From contig JACKBK010000015.1 of NCBI GenBank assembly GCA_020634555.1, positions 6,879 through 70,878 on the forward strand: a stretch of DNA of 64,000 nt, in the 5' to 3' direction. Source of the stretch: Caldilineae bacterium (GTDB taxonomy: Bacteria; Chloroflexota; Anaerolineae; JAAEKA01). Below are positions 38,871 to 47,563 of this stretch, one piece after another. The position numbers and the translations under genes were made by a program. Numbering within the stretch: the first letter of the stretch is position 1; every line of letters begins with the position of its first letter. Under the pieces are notes generated by a model that was not told the origin of the DNA, did not search any database, and was given only the letters and a program-made list of their open reading frames with translations.

Positions 38871-40424
38871 ATGTACATCGGAGACTACCTCGGACGACGT
38901 GAGATCTACTCACCAGACAAGCTGGCGATTATCGACGCGGGCAAGCAGCCGGAGCTGCGGCTGACCTGGCGTCAGTGGAACCGGCGCGTCAACCGGTTGG
39001 CCAACTGGCTGCACGATGTGGCCGGTGTTGGCAAGGGCGATCGGGTCGCCATCCTGGCGCGCGACGGCATTGAGCACCTGGATCTGCTCTACTCCTGCGG
39101 CAAGCTGGGCGCGATCAGCACGCCGCTCAACTGGCGGCTGCATCCGGTTGAGCTGGCCGGCCTGATCGAACTGACGACGCCCAAGGCGCTGCTTTTCGGC
39201 GACGACTTCCGCGACACGGTGGCGCAGGTCCAGGTAACCATTCAACAACTCAACAATTCACCAATTAACCATTACCTGCACCTCGACGGCCCCGGCCTTC
39301 CATCCAGCCAGGACTACCAATCTACCATCGACCAATCTACCGATCTACCCGTCACTTGCGAGACGCTGACCGAGGAAGACATCGCCTGCCTGCTGTTCAC
39401 CGGCGGTACCACCGGTCTGCCCAAGGGTGCGCAGATCAGCCACCGCCAGATCTGCTGGAACGTGCTCAACACGGTGATCCACGACCTGAATCACGATGAC
39501 ATCTACCTGTGCGTGTTCCCGCTGTTCCATGCCGGCGGGCTGTTCGCCTACATGTCGTCGCAGGTCGTCTTTGGCAATACCAGCGTGCTGACACGCCAGT
39601 TCGACCCTGCTCAGGTGCTGGATCTGATCGAACGCGAGGGCGTGACGGTGTTTGCCGCCGTGCCGACCATGTACCAGATGCTGACCCAGGCGCCCAACTG
39701 GGCGACGGCCGATCTGAGCAGCCTGCGCTTCTGCACCAGCGGCGGCGCACCGCTGCCCGTGCCGCTGGTCGAGCAGTACACGCGCGAGAAGGGCATCCGC
39801 TTCAAGCAAGGGTTTGGCATGACCGAGTACGGCCCCGGTCTGTTTGCTCTACCACCGGAGGATGCGATCCGCAAGGCGGGCAGCATCGGCCGGCCCAACT
39901 TCTTCATCGACGTGCGCGTGGTGGATGACGACAACCGGCCGCTGGGGCCGAACGAGGTTGGTGAGTTGTTGTTGAAAGGTCCCAGCGGATCGTCGGGCTA
40001 CTGGCAGAACCCACAGGCGTCGGCCGCGGCCATCGACGACGACGGCTGGTTCCACACCGGCGACCTGGTGTACCACGACGACGAGTGGTACTTTTACGTG
40101 GTCGATCGCAAGAAAGATATGTTCATCTCCGGCGGCGAGAACGTCTACCCGGTGGAGATCGAGCAGGTGTTGTACCGGCATCCGGCGGTCGCCATGTGCG
40201 CGGTGATCGGCGTGCCTGATCCGCGCTGGGGCGAGGTTGGTCTGGCGTGCGTGGTGCTGAAGCCGGGCATGACCGCGACCGAGGACGAGCTGATCGCGCA
40301 CATGCAGGCCAACCTGGCGCGCTACAAGGTGCCGAGGAGCGTCCACTTCCTGCCCGAGCTGCCGATCTCGGCCGCCGGCAAGATCCTGAAGCGCGAGCTG
40401 CGCGAGCAGTACGTGGAAGGGTAA
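38871..40424 (+). CDS. AMP-forming acyl-CoA synthetase (ligase 2) with internal repeat
   Basis: 517 residues from ATG 38871, preceded by CAGGAG; the ORF extension to 38772 is a translated repeat. ANL motifs: FTGGTTGLPKGAQ, GFGMTEYGPG, TGDLVYHDDEWY, DRKKDMFISGGENVYPVE and C-terminal AAGKILKREL. FTGGTTG replaces the usual YTSGTTG. A segment at about residues 121-160 (QQLNNSPINHYLHLDG and DYQSTIDQSTDLP) is encoded by low-complexity repeat sequence and fills the variable loop before the A3 motif. Function: activation of an unknown carboxylate. Confidence 0.93.
   Translation: MYIGDYLGRREIYSPDKLAIIDAGKQPELRLTWRQWNRRVNRLANWLHDVAGVGKGDRVAILARDGIEHLDLLYSCGKLGAISTPLNWRLHPVELAGLIELTTPKALLFGDDFRDTVAQVQVTIQQLNNSPINHYLHLDGPGLPSSQDYQSTIDQSTDLPVTCETLTEEDIACLLFTGGTTGLPKGAQISHRQICWNVLNTVIHDLNHDDIYLCVFPLFHAGGLFAYMSSQVVFGNTSVLTRQFDPAQVLDLIEREGVTVFAAVPTMYQMLTQAPNWATADLSSLRFCTSGGAPLPVPLVEQYTREKGIRFKQGFGMTEYGPGLFALPPEDAIRKAGSIGRPNFFIDVRVVDDDNRPLGPNEVGELLLKGPSGSSGYWQNPQASAAAIDDDGWFHTGDLVYHDDEWYFYVVDRKKDMFISGGENVYPVEIEQVLYRHPAVAMCAVIGVPDPRWGEVGLACVVLKPGMTATEDELIAHMQANLARYKVPRSVHFLPELPISAAGKILKRELREQYVEG
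39233..39350. repeat. In-frame low-complexity repeats inside ligase 2
   Basis: Units CATTCAA, CAACTCAA, CAATTCA, CCAATTAA, CCATTACC (39238-39276) and CCAATCTA, CCATCGA, CCAATCTA, CCGATCTA (39318-39350) have period 7-8 and resemble the intergenic arms, but are translated without a stop. Confidence 0.65.
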
Positions 40425-40502
40425 CAGGCAGGCCGAAAAGGAAAGATGGGAAAAGAGGGAAACCGGGGCGTTGCCCGGTTGCTCTCATCCCGACAAGGAT
40501 AC

Positions 40503-41771
40503 ATGACAATGACCCAAAGAAAACTCGGCCGCGGCGTGGCAGTCGTCGGGGCCGGCATGAGCCAGTTTGGAGCCTTTCCTCAGAAAGCCACGCGCGATCT
40601 GTTCGTCGAGGCCTTTCGCGAGATGCGCGGATCCGTGGACAAGGGACTGGACCCACGCGATATTGAGGCGCTGTTCATCGGCAACTACAGCAGCGACCTG
40701 TTCGAGCATCAGGGCCACACCGCGCCGATCATGGCCGACTGGGTAGGGCTGACGCCGCGGCCGGCTGTGCGTGTCGAGGACGCCTGCGCCAGCAGTGGCG
40801 TCGCGCTGCGGCAGGGTATCATGGCTGTGGCGTCGGGGCTGCACGATGTAGTGCTGGTGGGCGGCATCGAGAAGATGAGCAACCTGCCGACGGCTGAAGT
40901 GACCGATACCCTGGCTACGGCCGGCGATGTACTCTACGAGATACCGGCCGGCTTCACATTCCCCGGCTTCTACGGCGCCATCGCCTCGGCTTACATGGCG
41001 CGCTACGGCGCGACGCCTGAGGCGTTGATGCGCGTCGGCATCAAGAACCACGAGAACGGCGCGCTGAACAGCAAGGCGCAGTTCAACGTCTCTATCGGCG
41101 GCATCATGCAGGCGCGCCGGGCCAGCGCGGCCAAGAAGGGCCGTCCGGTGCCCCAGTGGTCCGACGAGATGACGTTTATGAAGGACGACGTCTACAACCC
41201 GATGATCGCCTGGCCGCTGCGGCTGTTCGACTGCTCGCCCATCACCGACGGCGCGGCAGCGCTGCTGCTGGTGTCCGAGGACCTGGCCAGCAGCTTCAGC
41301 AACATGCCGATAGCGATCGTCGGCGCCGGGCAGGCCAGCGACCGCGCGCTGCCCGACCGTACAGAGCTGACCAGCATCGGCGCGGCGCGCAACGCCAGCC
41401 AACAGGCCTACCAGATGGCCGGCGTGACTCCGCAGGACGTGAAGATTGCAGAGGTACACGACTGCTTCACCATAGCCGAGATCGTCGCCACCGAGGACCT
41501 GGGGTTTTTCGAGCCGGGCCAGGGTTTCGTGGCGGCCGAGGAAGGGTTGACGGCGCGCAACGGGCTGCGGCCGGTCAACACGTCGGGCGGCTTGAAGTCG
41601 AAAGGCCATCCGGTGGGCGCATCGGGCGCGGCGCAGGTGATCGAGGTCTGGAAGCAGATGCGCGGCGAAGCCGGCGCGCGCCAGGTCGATCGCGATGTGG
41701 ACGTCGCCCTGACCCACAACGTCGGCGGCACGGGGCAGACCTGCGTCGTCCACATCTACGAGCGGCGGTAG
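40503..41771 (+). CDS. Thiolase (SCP2/acetyl-CoA acyltransferase type)
   Basis: 422 residues from ATG 40503 (AAGGAT upstream). Nucleophile Cys95 in EDACASSG, catalytic His in AEVHDCFTIAE, C-terminal His in GHPVGASGAAQ and second Cys in GTGQTCVVH. The H-D-C-F motif and short length place it in the SCP-x/archaeal-type non-decarboxylating thiolases, which typically work with a DUF35 zinc-ribbon protein, encoded next. It cleaves or forms 3-oxoacyl-CoA. Confidence 0.94.
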   Translation: MTMTQRKLGRGVAVVGAGMSQFGAFPQKATRDLFVEAFREMRGSVDKGLDPRDIEALFIGNYSSDLFEHQGHTAPIMADWVGLTPRPAVRVEDACASSGVALRQGIMAVASGLHDVVLVGGIEKMSNLPTAEVTDTLATAGDVLYEIPAGFTFPGFYGAIASAYMARYGATPEALMRVGIKNHENGALNSKAQFNVSIGGIMQARRASAAKKGRPVPQWSDEMTFMKDDVYNPMIAWPLRLFDCSPITDGAAALLLVSEDLASSFSNMPIAIVGAGQASDRALPDRTELTSIGAARNASQQAYQMAGVTPQDVKIAEVHDCFTIAEIVATEDLGFFEPGQGFVAAEEGLTARNGLRPVNTSGGLKSKGHPVGASGAAQVIEVWKQMRGEAGARQVDRDVDVALTHNVGGTGQTCVVHIYERR

Positions 41772-41851
41772 ATCGGTAATCGGTAATCGGTAAACGGTGA
41801 ACGGTTATGATTTGCTACCGATTACCGCTCACCGATTACCGTTTACTGATA
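41770..41851. repeat. Heptad-repeat hairpin (locus 8)
   Basis: Left arm 41770-41806 (GATCGGT AATCGGT AATCGGT AAACGGT GAACGGT), nine-base centre, right arm 41816-41851 (CTACCGA TTACCGC TCACCGA TTACCGT TTACTGA). It starts at the thiolase TAG stop. Confidence 0.9.
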
Positions 41852-41866
41852 GACCAGGGAGCAACA

Positions 41867-42286
41867 ATGGCAACCGAAAGTTTTACCTACGCCGATTTCA
41901 CGGGCTGGCTGGCCGAGCACAAGTTGATGGGCGCGCGCTGCCAGTCGTGCGGTGCGCTCTACGCCGAGGCGCGGCCGATGTGCCCCGACTGTTTCAGCGA
42001 CGACATGGCTTGGGAGCAGCTATCTGGCCACGGCAAGCTGGCAGCGTTCACCACGGTCTACATCGCACCAACTGCGATGATCGAAGCAGGCTACGGCCGC
42101 GAGAATCCCTACGTGACCGGCATCGTCGCACTGGACGAGGGACCGTCGATCAGCGGGCAGGTCGTGGGTGTCGATGTAAAGGACGCCAGACAGGTTGCAG
42201 TCGGCATGCCGCTGCAGGCCACCTTCTTGACCCGCGGCGAGGGCGACGCCCAGCGAACCTTCCTGGCCTTCGAGCCTGCGGACTGA
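41867..42286 (+). CDS. DUF35 OB-fold zinc-ribbon partner of thiolase
   Basis: 139 residues from ATG 41867 with GGGAG upstream. A rubredoxin-like zinc knuckle (CQSCG and CPDC, about residues 28-49) is followed by an OB-fold (GKLAAFTTVYIAP, PYVTGIVALDEG, GMPLQATF). Members bind acyl-CoA and form complexes that channel intermediates between thiolases and partner synthases. Direct adjacency to the thiolase supports that here. The longer ORF from 41807 is translated repeat. Confidence 0.92.
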   Translation: MATESFTYADFTGWLAEHKLMGARCQSCGALYAEARPMCPDCFSDDMAWEQLSGHGKLAAFTTVYIAPTAMIEAGYGRENPYVTGIVALDEGPSISGQVVGVDVKDARQVAVGMPLQATFLTRGEGDAQRTFLAFEPAD

Positions 42287-42298
42287 ATTGTAAACCCT

Positions 42299-43087
42299 AT
42301 GATCCTGCTGGACATCGACCCGCCGCTGGCGACGGTCACACTCAACCGGCCCGAGCGCCACAACAGCCTGGTTCCTGAGCTATTGGAACAGCTTCTGGCC
42401 GGGCTGGCTGAGGTGGCGACGCGGCCGGAGGTGCGGATCCTGGTCCTGCAGGCCAACGGCCGCAGCTTTTCCACCGGCGGCGATCTGGGCGGCTTTGTGG
42501 AGCACCTGGACGACCTGGAACGATATGCCGAACGGCTGGTCGGACTGCTGAACGAGACAATCGTCGCGTTGATCGACCTGCCGGTGCCGGTGGTGGCAGC
42601 CGTTCACGGCATTGTCACCGGCGGCTCGCTGGGATTGGTGCTGGCGTCGGACGTGGTTCTGATGACGCCGCAAGCCAGCTTGACCCCGTTCTACAGCGTG
42701 GTCGGTTTCAGCCCGGATGGCGGCTGGTCGGCGTTGCTGCCCGATGTGATCGGCCGGAAGCGGGCAGCCGGCCTGCTGCTGACCAACGGCACAGTCACCG
42801 CCGAACAGGCGGTCGCCTGGGGGCTGGCCAGCCGGCTGGTTTCCGCCGATGCTCTGTACGACGAGGCGCGTGCCACTGCATTGACCATCGCAGCGATGCA
42901 GCCCGGCGCGGTGCGGGCCATCAAGCGCCGACTGTGGGCTGATGTCCCCGTCGCGCAGCGGCTGGAGGCGGAGCGGCGGTCGTTCGTCGACCAGATTGTG
43001 ACGACTGAAGCGCGAGCCGGTATGGCTGCGTTTCTGGACGGCCTGCGCAGCAACGGATCGCGGAGGACAGAGCCATGGCCCGCCTGA
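42299..43087 (+). CDS. Enoyl-CoA hydratase/isomerase family protein
   Basis: 262 residues, crotonase fold. Oxyanion-hole segments are RSFSTGGDLGGF (about 58-69) and GIVTGGSLGLVLASDV (about 104). The residue pair usually supplying catalytic Glu in hydratases is not obvious; FYSVVGFSPDGG has an Asp in the second position, as in isomerase-type members. It could hydrate an enoyl-CoA or shift a double bond. Its end overlaps the next start by 13 bases, so they are coupled. No Shine-Dalgarno site at the ATG. Confidence 0.91.
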   Translation: MILLDIDPPLATVTLNRPERHNSLVPELLEQLLAGLAEVATRPEVRILVLQANGRSFSTGGDLGGFVEHLDDLERYAERLVGLLNETIVALIDLPVPVVAAVHGIVTGGSLGLVLASDVVLMTPQASLTPFYSVVGFSPDGGWSALLPDVIGRKRAAGLLLTNGTVTAEQAVAWGLASRLVSADALYDEARATALTIAAMQPGAVRAIKRRLWADVPVAQRLEAERRSFVDQIVTTEARAGMAAFLDGLRSNGSRRTEPWPA

Positions 43088-43878
43088 CCGCCAACGGTGT
43101 CGAGTTGTACTACGAGCAACACGGCTGGGACAAGCCAGGCGATGTGCTGGTGCTTTCCAACGGCGTGTTGATGAGCACGGCGAGTTGGGCCTTCCAGAAG
43201 GCCGTTCTGAAGCGCGATTACCGGCTGCTGTTGTACGATTGCCGGGGCATGTGGCAATCGGAACATCCACCGGGGCCATACTCAATGGAACAGCACGCGG
43301 ATGACTTAGCCGCTCTGCTCCAGACATTGGATGTCGAATCGGCGCACATCGGCGGCGTTTCCTACGGCGCTGAGATCAGCCTGATGTTTGCGCTGCGCCA
43401 TCCTGACCAAACCCGCAGCCTGATTGTAGCCGCGGCGGTTAGCCAGATCGACCCGCAACTGCGCGCAATGATCGATGCCTGGCGCGTGGCCGTGGAGGCC
43501 GGAGATCCTGAGCTGCTGTTTCGGGTGACAGTTCCGGTTAACTTCTCGGAACCATGGATCGCTGCGAACGGCGCGGCTTTGGAGTTGGCCCGCCAACGCT
43601 ACCGGCAACTTGACATGGATGCCTTTTACCGTTTGCTGGTCAGTTTCAGCGAGCTCGATCTCACGGACGATCTGCATAAGATCAGCGCGCCAGCCTTGGT
43701 GATCGTCGGAGAAGATGATATTCTCAAGCCGCGCAAGTATGCCGAGATCATCGCGCGTGAACTGCCGAACAGCGAGTTCGCGGTAGTACCAAACGCCGGA
43801 CACGCGGTGATCTGGGAGCAGGCGGGGGTGTTCAACTCCCTGGTGCTTGGCTTTCTGGCCAAGCAGTGCGGACGGTAA
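43075..43878 (+). CDS. Alpha/beta hydrolase, short type (hydrolase B2)
   Basis: 267 residues with GGAGGA upstream. VLSNGVLMSTASWAF gives the same NGV oxyanion loop as the paralogue at 36789. Nucleophile elbow GVSYGA, acid VGEDDILKP, catalytic His PNAGHAVIWEQ. Similar to short hydrolases of the 3-oxoadipate enol-lactonase-like type, but the substrate is not determinable. The TAA stop is formed by the first unit of a heptad arm. Confidence 0.91.
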   Translation: MARLTANGVELYYEQHGWDKPGDVLVLSNGVLMSTASWAFQKAVLKRDYRLLLYDCRGMWQSEHPPGPYSMEQHADDLAALLQTLDVESAHIGGVSYGAEISLMFALRHPDQTRSLIVAAAVSQIDPQLRAMIDAWRVAVEAGDPELLFRVTVPVNFSEPWIAANGAALELARQRYRQLDMDAFYRLLVSFSELDLTDDLHKISAPALVIVGEDDILKPRKYAEIIARELPNSEFAVVPNAGHAVIWEQAGVFNSLVLGFLAKQCGR

Positions 43879-44043
43879 ACGGTGAACAGTTATCGGTAAT
43901 CGGACTCGATCACCTCACATCCACAGCCAAAGTGCATTCAACATATTTCGACCACTAAACTCACAACACGCAACACGCAATACGATCTGCCAATTTAGCA
44001 ATCTACCGCTCACCGATCACGCATCACGTTTTACGCATCACGA
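43873..44043. repeat. Heptad repeat (locus 9) interrupted by the IS3 remnant
   Basis: Left arm 43873-43902 (GGTAAAC GGTGAAC AGTTATC GGTAATC), a right-side run 43968-44043 (CAACACG CAACACG CAATACG, then CCGATCA CGCATCA CGTTTTA CGCATCA). The last 17 bases (44027-44043) recur at 45472-45488 on the far side of the IS remnant. Confidence 0.85.
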
Positions 44044-45471
44044 ACCTGAAATGGAATTTGACTTCATAAAAATAACGGTGCTTCCACTTGCATAGTTATG
44101 GTTAACTTGGTTGTTGGTCAAAGCTTACGCCCGGTAGCCAGTATGGGCGCTGGTCTGTGGAAATGTGGAAAACCCTCCGCTGTTCTGGGTTTCCCACATT
44201 ACACAGATTTCAAACAACGAGGTCTGAGCCGGACTTGTGGGCTAAGGCGGGCCCTGCAGGTTGCAATAACGATGACAGATACCGGTCGTTCATGGTTGTA
44301 GAACCAGATTGTTTCATGAACCGACTGAGCAGCGTGATCAAAAAAATCCTAACCAGTCATCAAGGGCCAATATTCGCACTTCAGGATGCCATTGGCGCGT
44401 TGACCGGGCGTTGTCATAGCAGTTGCTAACTTCGCCCATGCTGGGACAGATGCCAAGAGCCTGAAGGCACGGCGTTTGATGAGCCAGGCGGTGTACTGGC
44501 GAACTGGCGGTCAGAGTGATGGATCCAGTCGCCCAGAAGCGAACTACTGGCGATGTGAATGGCTTGCTCAAGGCTCGCTGACATCCTTCAACGGCCAATG
44601 AGACAGACAAGTCATAGCCGACAATATTAAACGGTAAAGGCATCGGTCGCCAGAGCCAGGTAGATGAACCCTTCTTCAATGAAAGGTAGGTGATGTCGGC
44701 GACACCTGTGGTTGATCTGCGACTTCCAGACCACCAACCGGTTCGGACAGCAAAAGCGGATCAGACGGTTCGTGGCGGTTACGGCGAAGTTGGCACCGCA
44801 AGTCATGGACAGCAAGCAGTTCAAAGAACGCATCTCGGCCACTGGTAGGATGCCGTAGCCATGGGTTCTTACCTGGTTCGTGCAGCGGTGCGTCCACCAA
44901 TCCGTGGATGGCGATGTCGAATGCACCTTGGGCCATTTCACCAGCAATTGGTCTCAGCCGCACGTTCATCTGCTGCTTTTGAGCCTGATATACGCGCCGA
45001 CTGATACAAACAGGTGCTGGCTACCTGTTCTTACGTGCGGTCGCTGGCAACGTTCGATGATGGCTTGCGGTTTTCAAGTCTATTCCCAAGCTTTGGCTGG
45101 CTACCTCCACTGTGGCTTTCAGCATCTGGTTTTTTCCTTTGCTGTCAGCCAATGCCTTTTCGCTCGGCGATCCGCTGTTTCATCGCTTTGACTTCAAGTT
45201 GGTCGTCCCCACGGTTTGGATGACGACCAACTCGCTTCGGCCAGTGGGAATGGCAATCAATCCAGCGCTTCTACCGTTAGATGGCTGCCGATCCGTACTT
45301 TTGCACCAACTGATAGATACTGGTGCCGCCTTCATACTGCGAACAACCTGACTTTGAAGGGCGGCAAATATCGTTTGTGTTCTTCCCGCCAGTTTCTTTC
45401 CGTCCTGATGGTCCATTATATGTGTAAACTATATTCAAGGACGGGTCCTGATCACATGCGTTTCCGCGCAT
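44044..45471 (-). mobile_element. Decayed IS3-family insertion (orfA/orfB remnants)
   Basis: On the minus strand, pieces of an IS3-type transposase remain in order: an OrfA start region (GGTSIYQLVQKYG, about 45330), then further downstream OrfB pieces EMAQGAFDIAIHGLVD, GYDLSVSLAVEGCQRAL, HSDR followed about 30 residues on by LQALGICPSMGEVSNCYDNA. Several frameshifts separate them; no intact ORF remains. An imperfect palindrome at 44155-44209 (TCTGTGGAAATGTGG / CCCACATTACACAGA) lies near its right end. The 17-bp direct repeats at 44027-44043 and 45472-45488 flank the whole segment. The interval 44100-44330 holds no gene. Confidence 0.75.
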
Positions 45472-45488
45472 CGTTTTACGCATCACGA
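45472..45488 (+). repeat. Second copy of 17-bp flank CGTTTTACGCATCACGA
   Basis: Identical to 44027-44043. It directly precedes the ATG of ligase 3, the same relation that heptad arms have to other genes in the cluster. Confidence 0.85.
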
Positions 45489-45490
45489 CC

Positions 45491-47021
45491 ATGTACCACT
45501 TCGACTGGATCAAACGACACGCCGAACGAACGCCCGATAAGCTGGCTTTGGTGGACCCGCACAGCGGGCTGGAAGACCTACGCCCAGTTCGACCGGCGCG
45601 CCAGCCGGCTGGCAAGTTTCTTTGTTGACAAGCTAGCTTTGCAGCCGGGCGACCGGGTGTCGATCCTGGCCGGCAACAGCGCCGACTACTATGTGGTGTT
45701 GATGGCCTGTGCCAAGGCTGGCGTCATTCTGAACACGCTCAATTGGCGTCTGGCTGTGCCTGAACTGGAGTACATTCTCAACGACTGCCAGCCGCGGGCG
45801 CTGATCTACGAGTCTGAGTTTGCCGTGACGGTGGATGCGCTGCGTACCCGTATCGACTGCCAGCATTTCGTCGTCATGGGTGATGAAGCGGTCGCCGGCG
45901 GCTGGCGCTACGACGATGCGCTGGCGGCCGGCGATCCGAACGGCGTGGTCGCACCGTGTTTGCGCTACGAGGATACCTGGTGCATCCTGTACACGTCAGG
46001 CACCACCGGCCGCCCCAAGGGTGCGCAGGTCACCTATGGCAACTTCTTCTACAACGCGATCGGCATGGGCCAGGCCATCGACCTGACCAGCCAGGACGTC
46101 AACCTCAACGTGTTGCCTACATTTCACGCCGGCGGGCTGGGATTGTACGCCGGTCCGACGTTCCACGCCGGCGGCACGTTGGTGGTCATGCGGGCGTTCG
46201 ATGCAGCCGGGCTGCTGGGCCTCATCGAACAATGGCGTGTGTCGGCGCTGCTGCTGGTGCCTTCGATTTACCTGATGTTGTCCCAGTTCCCCGATTTCGA
46301 CCGCTACGATCTGTCCAGCGTGCGCAGTTGGGCCAGCGGCGGCTCGTCGTTGCCGCCGGCGCTTGTCAAGCAATACGCGTCAAAGGGCATTGTCATCCAG
46401 CAGGGCTTCGGCATGACCGAGACCGGTCCCACGGTGTTCATCATCGACCGCGACAACGCTGTGCGCAAGGCGGGCTCGGTGGGCAAGCCGGTGTTGCACA
46501 CCGAGGTGACGATCCGCGACCGCGATGGCAACGTCCTTGGACCGAACCAGGTCGGCGAACTGTGTGTGCGCGGCGGCAACGTGACCACCGGCTACTTGAA
46601 CCGGCCTGAAGCGACGGCGGAAGCGCTGCGCGATGGCTGGCTGCACTCCGGCGACGCTGCGATGTTCGACGACGAAGGGTTCTACACCATCGTCGATCGC
46701 TGGAAGGACATGTTCATCTCGGGCGGCGAGAACGTCTACCCGGCCGAGGTGGAGAACGTGCTCTACGAGCATCCGGCGGTGGCCGAAGCGGCCGTCGTCG
46801 GCGTGCCTGACCCGAAATGGCAGGAGGTTGGCCGGGCCTTCGTGGTCGTGAAGGCCGGCCAGACGCTGAGCGAGGAGGAGGTGATTGCCTGGTGCCAGGG
46901 CAAGCTGGCGCGCTACAAGATCCCGAAATCGGTGGTGTTCCTGGATGTCCTGCCGCGGACGGCTGCCGGCAAGGTGCTGAAGCGTGACCTGCGCGAGTGG
47001 AGCGAGGACACACGGTCATGA
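45491..47021 (+). CDS. AMP-forming acyl-CoA synthetase (ligase 3), frameshifted near the N-terminus
   Basis: The expected start MYHFDWIKRHAERTPDKLAL is in frame from ATG 45491, but after DPHSG an extra base at about 45566-45569 shifts the frame; the remaining 480 residues continue in another frame as GWKTYAQFDRRASRLASFF. All later ANL motifs are intact: YTSGTTGRPKGAQV, GFGMTETGPT, SGDAAMFDDEGF, DRWKDMFISGGENVYPAE and AAGKVLKRDL. Either a single-base sequencing error or a recent frameshift in an otherwise conserved gene. Paralogue of ligases 1 and 2. Its TGA overlaps the MaoC start (ATGA). Confidence 0.85.
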
Positions 47022-47563
47022 CAATCGCAGTTGGCCAGGTCGCCAGCGTCACTCGGGCGTTTACCCAGCAGGACTTCGACAGTTTTGCAGCGCTGAGCGG
47101 CGACGACAACCCGATCCACGTCGATCCGGCCTTTGCTGCCCGCAGCAAGTTCGGCCGCACGGTGGCGCACGGCATGTTGCTATACAGCGCAGTCAGCAGC
47201 ACGCTGACCAGCCGCTGGCCGTTTCTGGGCTGCAAGCAGTTGGTTCAGGAACTGAAGTTTCCCGCACCAACTTATGCAGATGAGGCTGTCGAGATTCGGC
47301 TGGAGATCGTGTCAGTGCTGCACCGCGATGGGCTGGCCGAGCTGTCAACCGAGGTTGCTCTGCCTGGCGGCGAGCGCGGACTGAAGGGCAGCATGTTGGT
47401 TCGGCTACCAGGGTCGTCGAAGTTCCAGTTGCGGACTGCTGAAGCGGCAGTTCAGCCTGAGCAGCCGGCAGGCGAGCCATTCAAGGGGTTCGCGGTCGGC
47501 CAGCGGGTCTCGTTGCAGCGCAGCTTTTCAGCCAAAAACCTGGCCGACTACGCTGATCTCTGA
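47018..47563 (+). CDS. MaoC-like enoyl-CoA hydratase (first hot-dog domain)
   Basis: 181 residues starting at the ATGA overlap with ligase 3. The hydratase-2 motif is present as SGDDNPIHVDPAFAARSKFG with catalytic Asp and His, then TVAHGMLLYSA. It should hydrate enoyl-CoA to 3-hydroxyacyl-CoA. The C-terminal part begins a second hot-dog domain (FAVGQRVSLQRSFSAKNLAD) but terminates at once; the rest of that domain lies in shifted frames downstream. A two-domain protein is therefore likely ancestral. Confidence 0.88.
   Translation: MTIAVGQVASVTRAFTQQDFDSFAALSGDDNPIHVDPAFAARSKFGRTVAHGMLLYSAVSSTLTSRWPFLGCKQLVQELKFPAPTYADEAVEIRLEIVSVLHRDGLAELSTEVALPGGERGLKGSMLVRLPGSSKFQLRTAEAAVQPEQPAGEPFKGFAVGQRVSLQRSFSAKNLADYADL

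Noticed and set aside
30626..41851. Heptad arrays as CRISPR
   Set aside because: Units are 7 bp and contiguous, with no spacers of constant length and no cas genes nearby.
44098..44429. Small plus-strand ORFs between the short hydrolase and ligase 3
   Set aside because: They run antisense to the decayed IS3 element or through its flanking palindrome and show no conserved domain.
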